From Asterella californica (Eukaryota > Streptophyta > Marchantiopsida > Marchantiales > Aytoniaceae), in assembly GCA_036924285.1 (NCBI GenBank), contig JAYKYS010000002.1:8742001-8806000 (forward strand): 64,000 bases of DNA. The letters are read 5' to 3'. Made by a program: the position numbers and the translations under genes. A model generated the notes under the pieces. That model made no database searches. It had not been told where the DNA came from and saw only the letters and a list, made by a program, of their open reading frames with translations. This document shows positions 56,195 through 64,000 of this stretch, piece after piece (the first letter of the stretch is position 1; each line of letters starts with the position of its first letter).

Positions 56195-58500
56195 GTATCA
56201 ATAACCATCTCAAAGATCCGACAACTGACTCAGAAGGAGCTCCGTCCAGTGTACGGTACGGTATGTTCCATGATCTGCCATCAGCTTTATCACCTGGCCT
56301 GATCATGAGCAACTAGTGATCAATTCATTCCGAATTACATATTCCCCTGAGTCGAAGATAAACACTGCCCGCCCTTACCCACCACATCTGCAACTTTAGG
56401 CTCAGCTAGCAGAGTTATAATGAAATCGTGCATGGGCCGACGTTTTTGTATCATGATCAGTGCGCTAAGTATAGTACTCTTAGACTAGAAGTGTCAGTAG
56501 TTTGAGCCTTGAGGCCGCCTGCGGACCGTACCTTACTATAACAATCCTCAGACTCAGAGAAACAGCAACAGGAATGAGACGTTGCTGAAGACTGGATATT
56601 TAACTTCTCGTCAGAACTTTTCCATAAGAGACAAAACGTGATCCAGAAGAAACTTTTCAGGTATATAGTAATGGAAATGACTGGTCATGGACACACATGT
56701 TCAGTATACATAAAAGTGATCATTAGATGACTTTTATGTATTTATGATTCTGCTTTTGTAGTCCCAGCGGCACATGACTATCTACTCATCTAAACAGAGC
56801 ATGATAAGCATGATAGTGTGGCTTACAGCACACAAAAGCCGTGTCCAGACCGCAGTTCTGCAGGCCCAGAACCATGTTGATCATGAGCACCCACATGTAT
56901 GAGCAGCCTGTCAGTTCGCAAAGCACTGCTTGTACATGTGGACCTTTCAGTATTTTGCTATACAGTATAGTAGACCTAGCTACTGTAGCTATTAAGGATT
57001 CAAGTCCAGTATTTCAACACAAGTAAAATGGATCGTGTACCTTCCTCAGTTTTTGCTTTGACATAATATCATATTTTAGTACTGTACAGTAAAGTCCAAA
57101 TATGCATGCAACATGTGCTTGTCGGCAGGGAGAAAGAAGATGATGACAAGTGCCTATCGCCGAAATAAAATCACGGACCATCATGGGATGGGGCTGACAA
57201 TGTTATAAAAAAAAGAGAGCTAAATATATGCAAGCTCCATCAACCTTTAGTAGAGTTCTTATCGGGTTAATATAATATAAAAACGTTACTGATAAATTCT
57301 ACACTAAAGTAATGTGAAAAAATCAAATGTTTTATAATTATTATATAATATCCAAATTGAGTTGTGAGGAGTTTCAGAAAAAAATAGAAACTCACCCTAC
57401 GCTTCCAAACATACAAGTCTGCGACTTTGATGCAGAATACATATGAATTAATGCATTATCCTCTTTCCCATCTGGATGATAATAATGCTTGAAAGTTACA
57501 GTTGATAGTTCAAAGTTCTCCTACAGCAAGGATGAACTTTTTGTCTTTAACCATCTTTAATGGATGCTGCGGTTTCATATCGCATGTGAAATTGACCATA
57601 AAGGTGTGTCAAAATTAAGAGGAAATATTCCTCAAAGACAGAGAGAAAAAGCTGTAAGTTCGTCACGGCGTTACTTTTTGTAGAACCATCGTTCATTCTG
57701 GGTCACCTTTTGAATGGAAATTAGGATCTCTCATTAAATTTTTGTGTTCTGACACCGAGAATAATTATTCAAAGCCAATAGATTCTCTACTAGAAGCAAA
57801 AGGCAAAAAGAATGAAAATCCATTAGGAGAACTCCGGTGTTGTTTTCTTAGGGGCACCTCCTGAAATGAACACAAAAAACACCCACCAAGGTCCGGCTGA
57901 AGTCGTAACTCCCTCCCGCAGGTCCAGAATCTTCAGAAAGATTATAACTTTAACACTTTCTATTAGAAGCTAGAAGAGAAGATTCTCTCACGTCGAGAAA
58001 GAAAACAATCATAATTTATTGAAACCAAGCTTTGTATAGAGCCGTGAATCGCTTAGAATTGTATTCGTGAAATGATATAATCATTTATTTGTTAAGAAAA
58101 TCTCTGGAATTAAAATATATTAAGGGGTGTAATTTCTTTCGAAAAGTCAATTTGAGCTGGCATGGTTTCATCGCGAGTGATGTCCGAGGAAAGCGTCGGG
58201 CGATGTCCGAGTACAATTGGAGTGGGTTAGGTTTTGCGCTTACCGTGAAGATCATTTGGGGTAATAAGAGTGGAATAATAATCCGTGTTACTAAATACAC
58301 TGTAGATGAAGTACAAAGCTGATTCATTTCAGTGGACGATACTACTTTTCGGTTTGAACTTGTTACTCGTGTACGTATCCTGCGGACCTAACCCGTGACA
58401 GTCAGGAATAACCCGTGAACGAAAACCAAAACTTCCGACACGAAAACCCGCCGATAACTCACCAGTATTGCTGCTTCAAACTGAGGACCCTCTTAGAGTT
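56195..58500. other. Intergenic, increasingly AT-rich; no gene recognised
   Basis: Only short frames, with none supported. Overlapping plus and minus frames at 58085-58327 have no motifs. Confidence 0.4.
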
Positions 58501-59525
58501 CCTCAACTTTCAGAAATTTGCTTACAGTAAGTTTGTTTGTGCTTGATCACAGCCCCTCTTTACGATATATTATTTTCTCAGACCTTGGATTGGTTACCAA
58601 CAGTCAAACTAGTTACTTTGCTATGTAGTTCTATCATTTTACTACGTTCGGCTTTGTCATCAAATCGATTGAACAAATTGAATAAAGTACACATTCGACT
58701 ATACATTCTCGGAAAGCTTATTTGTGCGGTTTGACATGTCAGTTGTAAAATGATTGGTTTCAAAATCAATAACCAATCAAGATATAATAAATCAGTACAT
58801 AGTGAAGAGAGATGTGATCAAGCCAAACTAATACTCAGACGTGAAGAAATTTCTGTTCCACTAGCACCATGTGGAATAATCCTTTTGTTGCTATGCTTTT
58901 GCATAGTTATACCTCGATCGTGAAATCTGTAATGAAGGAGAAGGTTTTGTCGTATTAGAAGACAGTTAGAACGGGAGGAGGACGGAGAGAATCGCTGTGA
59001 ACCCGGAAGGGAGGAAGGAATTTAGGTATGGAAAAATCTACTACCACAAACTCCTTCATTTTTTTCTAGTTTTCACAATTTACGTGTAACTATGCTAACG
59101 CATAGCAACAACTACTAGTAAGGTACAAGCCTAGCTACGTTACGTTTTACTTACTGAAAGTTTTTTGGCCCCGGATAGTGCTCATCAGCTAATCGAACGG
59201 AGGAAATCAAATAAACATCCCAAACGCTTGTCCTGGAGTAGACCGTGGAAGAGAAAGCGATAGAACTGTTTTCTTTCACAGTCATTTGACTAACGTCGTG
59301 TACAATAAGTAGGTCGTGGTTGTGTTCTTGATGAAGAATTTCTAAATTAATATTTTACGTCTGTCTCGGCACTCCTTGATACACTTTTTACTCGGAGCTA
59401 AAGCTTCTGGACGTTTTGCTCTCTTTAAGATATCAAAATGTTATATAAATATTTTAGTTTAAACTATATAAAAATCTAATAATTATTTATATATTATATA
59501 TTAGTTGTTCCAAGAACGTTAGAAA
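58500..59525. other. Intergenic, no gene recognised
   Basis: AT-rich sequence left of the paired-hairpin repeat cluster. No repeat or coding signal of note. Confidence 0.4.
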
Positions 59526-59536
59526 TATTGTTTGAA

Positions 59537-59756
59537 AACCCATAAGTGAAGTTCAGGAGTTTGCGCTTCAGAGAGTACAAGTCCTGGAGCCTACTTCAGT
59601 AAAACTATTCATTAATAAATACATCAATTTATTACCTTACCCTTCCCGTCGGAATGGTTAAGTAATAAATGAAGGTTGCACACCTCTTCCATCTTCAGAT
59701 GGAAGAGGTAAATATGCATGCTGGATGAACTCCGGGGAACTCGTTTAATGTTATCG

Positions 59757-59792
<36 letters not shown>

Positions 59793-60710
59793 AAGTAAAA
59801 AATATATACTAAGTAGGTGCAAAGAATTAAAATATTTTATAAAGGTTATCGGTTATCTATGCTTGGAAACACGGGGAGTGTAAGAGATAACCCATAAGTC
59901 TTGACCCGAGTGCCACACTTCAGAAGTTACAAGTCCGGGAGTTCATACTCATAATACATTAATATACTCAAATGTTAATTTAATACCTAACCCTTCCTTC
60001 CAGAAAGGTTAGGTATTAAATTAACCTCTTGTATATTTGCCTCCTCCATCGGACGACGATGAAGAAGGTGAATATGCAACATCTTCAAATGAACATCCTC
60101 AACCATCCTCAGCAACTTGAGAAGAGTCAATAAAAAAAGATAGTAAATTGTATACCATCACTGACCTGCGTAATTTTAGTCTATTCTCTTGCAAGATCTT
60201 TTCTGCAATGCGTCAGTTTATTACTTAACATTTGTGCCGTTTTTGAAAGATTTGGGAAATAAAGTCATCCTTAGAATATTAGTTCTTGTCTTTATCTCCA
60301 AACGTCCGTCCGAACAGAATGAGCACAAATGGTTCACAGCCGCTTTGTCTTGGCAGGTGACATCTGGAAAGTATGGTCAACCACTTTTGGGAACTATTGT
60401 TCAATATTTGTTATTTTATATATATATTTACCTGTTATACAGAAACACTATACTAAATTTATTAAAATCAAATATAATCTATAATTATTAAATGTTAGAC
60501 GTACAAAGAACTACAAAAGCGTCCTAAAAAATCCATACGTCAAGTCCATAACAACGCAAGTCCAACTGTATAAATCTGATCTGTTGTCTACTCAACTAAA
60601 ATATTCAATAAACATTTTAATTTATTATCTATCCTTTCTCGTCGAAAAAGTTAGGTAATTGATTAACCTTGCAGCACTCTTCCATCGAAAGATGGAAGAG
60701 GTGAATAAGC
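59537..60710 (+). repeat. Three copies of a dispersed paired-hairpin repeat
   Basis: Each copy has a leader (AACCCATAAGT or AATCCATACGTCAAGTCC, then ACAAGTCC), a long AT stem with CCTAACCCTTC-type arms, and a second stem CCTCTTCCATC/GATGGAAGAGG followed by (A/G)AATATGCA. Copies: 59537-59730 (stems 59627-59670 and 59683-59708), 59885-60085 (stem 59975-60024 and a weaker second stem), and 60525-60712 (stems about 60617-60666 and 60677-60700). Inverse-oriented relatives occur near 13760-13833, 15678, 28370-28440, 30128-30151 and 30590-31050. No protein frame is conserved. The class is unknown. Confidence 0.75.
59761..59790. repeat. (TA)n microsatellite
   Basis: About 14 TA repeats between two copies of the paired-hairpin repeat. 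Confidence 0.95.
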
Positions 60711-60897
60711 AAATGAGTTATCCAAAAGAGTTGCAACCAGTAACAACACAAGATCCAAACATGAAATTAGACACGTGAAAGGATTATATATGAGCTTGCT
60801 GGCCCATCTTGTGTGGTCGTTCTTCCCATCCGAGAACGAACATCATTTAATAAGTCTTACGGTTCCTGTCTCTATGGCCAAAGAAGCAGTACAACAA

Positions 60898-60970
60898 GCT
60901 CGCGTGGCCTAATGGATAAGGCATCTGACTTCTAATCAGGGGATTGTGGGTTCGAGTCCCACCGTGAGTG
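60898..60970 (+). tRNA. tRNA-Arg (anticodon TCT)
   Basis: A full 73-nt cloverleaf. The acceptor stem GCTCGCG/CGTGAGT has two G-T pairs. The D-arm/A box is TGGCCTAATGGATAA. The anticodon stem TCTGA/TCAGG holds loop CTTCTAA, so the anticodon is TCT, reading AGA. The T-arm is GTGGG TTCGAGT CCCAC. A TTTT Pol III terminator follows directly (60972-60975). No intron. It appears functional. Confidence 0.94.
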
Positions 60971-61325
60971 CTTTTGTCGTCTCTTTTCTCACTGCCTTGC
61001 GTCAGCTTGGGTCCACATCTCACATCCACCTTCATCCGCTTGCGCATACATCGTTTCAGGTCTGTTTGTCGTCGTGACTGGGCCTGCTAGAGTTATTACG
61101 GTAGTCATGAATGCTTCCTGCGACATTTTGAGTGATGGAAATCTGCAAATTTGATAGTCTTGTTACTTCTGAAGACGAGCTGACCGGCGCTTGAGCACAC
61201 TGCTATCTGCAAATTTGCTTAGTGTACTGAAACACTGGCTAAGAAAAGCTGCTGACAAAGAGGCATTCTACTCATTTGGCACAAAGAAGGAAAAAACAGA
61301 GAATTTGGCTGAGAATTGAGAGAAT

Positions 61326-61763
61326 TTGACTGAGAATTTGGCACCGCGAGAAAAAAGAAAAAAAAAAAAAAGATTTAGTGTACTGAAAACAAAGCGTTCA
61401 GCATCTACTCTTCTACGTACAAATCGATTAGGAAAACTTCACGAAATCTTCAAACCGGTCGCTGCAACACTGAGCAAGTGGTCACGTTGCACTGGGTTCA
61501 AGCATAACTGGCGACTGCGGCTGCCCTTGCAGGGTCTGAACCCTCTCGCCAAGACTAATGCTTCTTGGCTAGAGGTGGCTGCAAGTAAATTCAAACAACA
61601 TCTGAACGTGAACGTATCGACTCAGTACACTGCAGTCGCACTGAAATCTATCCGTGCGGTTTCAAATCGCCCTCGTGAAGATGAAAGATCATTCACTCCT
61701 TGGAAATTAATTCTCGAAGAGTGTATACTTGTAAAACTTCAATCAGTAGGAGGTTTTCTTTGA
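61326..61763 (+). CDS. Hypothetical ORF, 145 codons, very basic
   Basis: An intronless frame opens after a doubled GAGAATTTG(G/A)CTGAGAAT phrase and an A-rich run. It encodes a K/R-rich N-terminus (REKRKKKKR) and no recognised domain. The A-run may be coincidental to a retrogene-like or repeat origin. Coding status is doubtful. Confidence 0.25.
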   Translation: MTENLAPREKRKKKKRFSVLKTKRSASTLLRTNRLGKLHEIFKPVAATLSKWSRCTGFKHNWRLRLPLQGLNPLAKTNASWLEVAASKFKQHLNVNVSTQYTAVALKSIRAVSNRPREDERSFTPWKLILEECILVKLQSVGGFL

Positions 61764-62080
61764 TTTATCTAATTAAAATGATCTGATGAAGACGCGCAAG
61801 GTTCTTTCGACGTGAATCTTTTGTGATTATCCTTGCATCTATCGTGTGTTTAGGGTTTACGACGAAGACGACGACTGAAGGTCATCTGAGAATAACAGAC
61901 ATGGGACAGCAGGAAGGCGATGTCAGGGCTACTGCAGAGGAGATCCGAGATCGAAATCAGAGATCGATTTCAAAGACCTGAAACCGAAAACCTCGTAAGG
62001 TATCGGAGGCAACTTCTGACTGTCGGAGGTAACGCAAACGCTTCTTCATAGCCTGTCTCGGACTTGGTTCACGACTGGCA

Positions 62081-62353
62081 GTGATTTCTACCATACAGAG
62101 GTTAAAAAACTACAAATTGCGTTCTTTGAAGACAAACCAAGCCTACTTTCAGATAATGCAGAGATTTCTTCTGATCTTAACTTCTGAGTTCATTCGAGCA
62201 ACGAAGCTGCTGACAAAGAGGCATTCTACTCAGCGTTCACGCAGCCGCGGAAAGGGAACTAACGGAGAAGGACGTCTTGCAGTTCCAGTTAGGTTCGGCA
62301 AGGAGTTTCAGCTCACGAAATTGATGCGCAGATTTGAACACGATGACGCATAA
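62081..62353 (+). CDS. Hypothetical ORF, 90 codons
   Basis: A basic frame containing KLLTKRHST within a 29-bp segment that also occurs at 61246-61274. No domain recognised. The shared segment suggests both places descend from one duplicated sequence rather than two genes. Confidence 0.2.
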   Translation: MISTIQRLKNYKLRSLKTNQAYFQIMQRFLLILTSEFIRATKLLTKRHSTQRSRSRGKGTNGEGRLAVPVRFGKEFQLTKLMRRFEHDDA

Positions 62354-62650
62354 TCCATCCATTTCAGGCGTAAGATAAGATTCTGAACCTTGAAACTCTC
62401 GATGTGCACGATCTGCCGGTACAAAAGAAGGATTGGGATTGGATATGATAGTACTGAATGATACATGAATCAACCATGCAAAAGCAACAACTTTTCGACA
62501 AGAAACAGGCACAAAGCGAAAAGGAGTAGATCGCAGATACTAGAGAAAGGGACAACGTAGGAATGAACAAACGCATATGAATTCAAACCGACAGACCAAA
62601 ATTCTATCAATCCGCTCGCACCACGTCGAATAGTCCACGTCCACGAATCC

Positions 62651-62701
62651 AAATTTCTTTATCTACACCTCGGCTATCGCGAGATGTAGATAAAGAAATT
62701 T
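62651..62701. repeat. Near-perfect inverted repeat, ~22-bp arms
   Basis: AAATTTCTTTATCTACA-type left arm (from 62651) pairs with TGTAGATAAAGAAATTT to 62701, around CGGCTATCG-like loop sequence. It could form a strong hairpin. Confidence 0.9.
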
Positions 62702-62734
62702 AGATTAGCGTTAAAAATCTCAGGTCCACATAGT

Positions 62735-62956
62735 CTTCACGTCATTTGTGTTTATCATTGATTGCCAACGAGGAAACCTCACGGCTCTGCTGTGGTAATT
62801 GTTGCAGTTGTAGCAAGATACACAGAAAAGAGTTTTTTCCTGAGTAACTTCACGTCATTTGTGTTTATCATTGATTGCCAACGAGGAAACCTCACGGCTC
62901 TGCTGTGGTAATTGTTGCAGTTGTAGCAAGATACACAGAAAAGAGTTTTTTCCTGT
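62735..62956. repeat. Perfect tandem duplication, 113-bp period
   Basis: About 107 bases from CTTCACGTCATTTGTG are repeated without change at 62848. The copies are separated by GAGTAA-like junction bases. The lack of divergence implies a very recent event, or an assembly artefact. Confidence 0.93.
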
Positions 62957-63194
62957 TCACTCACAGAAATGCAAAGCGAACATACAAGTCTCATATTGGA
63001 GGCGGACTGATATACCAGTAGTAACAATTGTAGTGCTAAAATTATTTTATCTACAAAGTGGAAACAGATTTCCTCAGCCTTACCATGTGTATCTGATATG
63101 CCTCTCAGGTTCCAGCTAACACTTCCTCCGATCCAGGCAATACTACATGTGATACTGAAGCTTATTATGTTTTATACAAAGTAAACACTCCCAC

Positions 63195-63502
63195 TCAAAG
63201 ACATGCCTCAATTATACTCATCAGAGTACGAAATAGTTTGTGTTTCTCAAAGATGAGAACTTTGGTCAACACGTAAGCCACCATATCTCCAGTCGGACAA
63301 TAAATGATTTGTATCATTCCTTTCTTGATTTCATCCAGAATGAGATGGTGTTGCACTTCTGCATGCTTCATTCGAGCATGGAAGACTGGATTTTTAACGA
63401 GTGATAGACAATCCGTGTTGTCATTGTAAATCACAATTGGTTCTAGTTGAGGACATCCGATCTCTATCAGCAGTCTCTGTAACCAGATTCTTTCCTTAGT
63501 AG
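63195..63502 (-). mobile_element. Copia retrotransposon fragment, RNase H C-terminal part
   Basis: The minus-strand frame reads TTKERIWLQRLLIEIG, then YNDNTDCLSLVKNPVFHARM, KHAEVQHHLILDEI and VAYVLTKVL. These are the conserved end blocks of copia RNase H. The frame is interrupted exactly at 63502/63503 where a plus-strand LTR begins, and the upstream part of the gene is not in the window. Confidence 0.88.
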
Positions 63503-63789
63503 TGTTGAAGGATAATATAAGTTCAAGTTCTTTCTCCTTTGACTATGACCTTTGACTATGATCTTTCAGTTCCTTTCTCCTTCTTCAGTATCTGTTCGTA
63601 ACTCCCTCTAGTGTAACTGTGTTGTAACTCCTTTCTTGTAACACCTCCTTGTAACTCCTTGTTCCCCGTTCCTTCTATGAGGCACCCCCAATGACCTCTA
63701 CTCTGGAGATGATGACAGGTCTATTGTCTGATCCCTGTACGGAGCTTCTGCTGTGTGTGAGCTCCTGCTAACTCTCATTTTATTCAACA
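63503..63789 (+). repeat. LTR of a plus-strand LTR retroelement (5' LTR)
   Basis: A 287-bp sequence starts TGTTGAA (63503) and ends TTCAACA (63789), a perfect 7-bp inverted terminal repeat with the TG...CA rule. The primer-binding site follows at once. Inside are repeated TTGTAACTCC-like words (63590-63660). A TATAA word lies near 63515. The element continues beyond the window. Confidence 0.8.
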
Positions 63790-63801
63790 TGGTATCAGAG
63801 C
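63790..63801 (+). other. Primer-binding site (initiator tRNA-Met type)
   Basis: TGGTATCAGAGC directly follows the LTR CA end. This is the standard plant retroelement primer site complementary to the 3' end of initiator tRNA-Met. Confidence 0.9.
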
Positions 63802-64000
63802 AAGGCAGCGAGAAGCAAGAGAGAGAGGGTTTTTGCAAGGGGGTTTGACAGGAGGAACGGAAGGTTCCATCAAAGGAAAAGAGAGTACGAGTGAGGATGC
63901 AGAAGTACTCTTGACTGTGAGAAAAATGCAAATGTGGGCAGTGTGAGTGCTCAATTTTTTGTTTTTTTGAGACTATTTGACAGTTCCAGAGAGTTTGAAA
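63802..64000 (+). mobile_element. Leader of the plus-strand LTR element, cut by the window end
   Basis: Purine-rich leader with no gag start recognised before the window ends, so the autonomy of the element cannot be judged. Confidence 0.6.

Noticed and set aside
1..64000. CRISPR array or bacterial-type operon
   Set aside because: Repeats are either long tandem units or dispersed hairpins without regular spacers. All genes are spliced and eukaryotic in type.

Overview
The window looks like nuclear DNA from a land plant, most likely a bryophyte and probably a liverwort. The evidence is a VIK-type ankyrin/Raf-like kinase, a Gnk2 (DUF26) secreted protein, spliced genes with GT-AG introns, plant-type L1-like LINE, gypsy and copia elements, and an insert of plant mitochondrial DNA. 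In that insert, rpl5 is followed by rps14, and rps14 is interrupted after nucleotide 114 by a group II intron start. As far as I recall, that intron site is known from bryophyte mitochondria. The insert reads in frame at DNA level, as expected for a lineage with little RNA editing. The species call is an inference.

Layout. 0.1-1.2 kb: mitochondrial insert, followed by a 117-118 bp tandem repeat. 1.9-2.4 kb: decayed coding remnant on the minus strand. 3.5-12.2 kb: a 20-exon gene (+) for a 695-aa membrane DnaJ/thioredoxin-like protein whose J-domain carries RTD instead of HPD. 12.3-17.7 kb: AT-rich, hairpin-rich intergenic DNA. 17.7-18.7 kb: dead LINE fragment (-). 19.6-27.1 kb: nearly complete LINE (+) with a 13-bp target-site duplication and an AAAT tail, broken mostly at homopolymer runs. 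27.1-32.0 kb: AT-rich, hairpin-rich DNA. 33.3-41.9 kb: an 11-exon VIK-like kinase gene (+) with an intact catalytic domain. It has a short inverted-repeat element in intron 4 and a large repeat-filled intron 9. 43.7-49.3 kb: tRNA-related element, truncated gypsy element with its 5' LTR (-), and a copia integrase fragment. 50.7-51.1 kb: MITE-like element. 54.7-55.1 kb: Gnk2-domain gene. 55.8-56.2 kb: a well-bounded unrecognised exon. 59.5-60.7 kb: three copies of a paired-hairpin repeat. 60.9 kb: tRNA-Arg(TCT). 61-63 kb: unknown ORFs and duplications. 63.2-64 kb: copia RNase H fragment cut by a plus-strand LTR element that runs off the window.

The host genes (ER-type DnaJ protein, signalling kinase, secreted Gnk2 protein, tRNA) are ordinary dispersed nuclear loci with no evident shared pathway. 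The most unusual signals are the HPD-less J-domain, a conserved hairpin repeat shared by introns of the two large genes, a dispersed family of paired hairpins in the AT-rich deserts, and a partial exon copy inside an intron of the DnaJ gene. All gene models were built by eye from splice sites, reading-frame continuity and remembered family motifs. No alignment or search was run.
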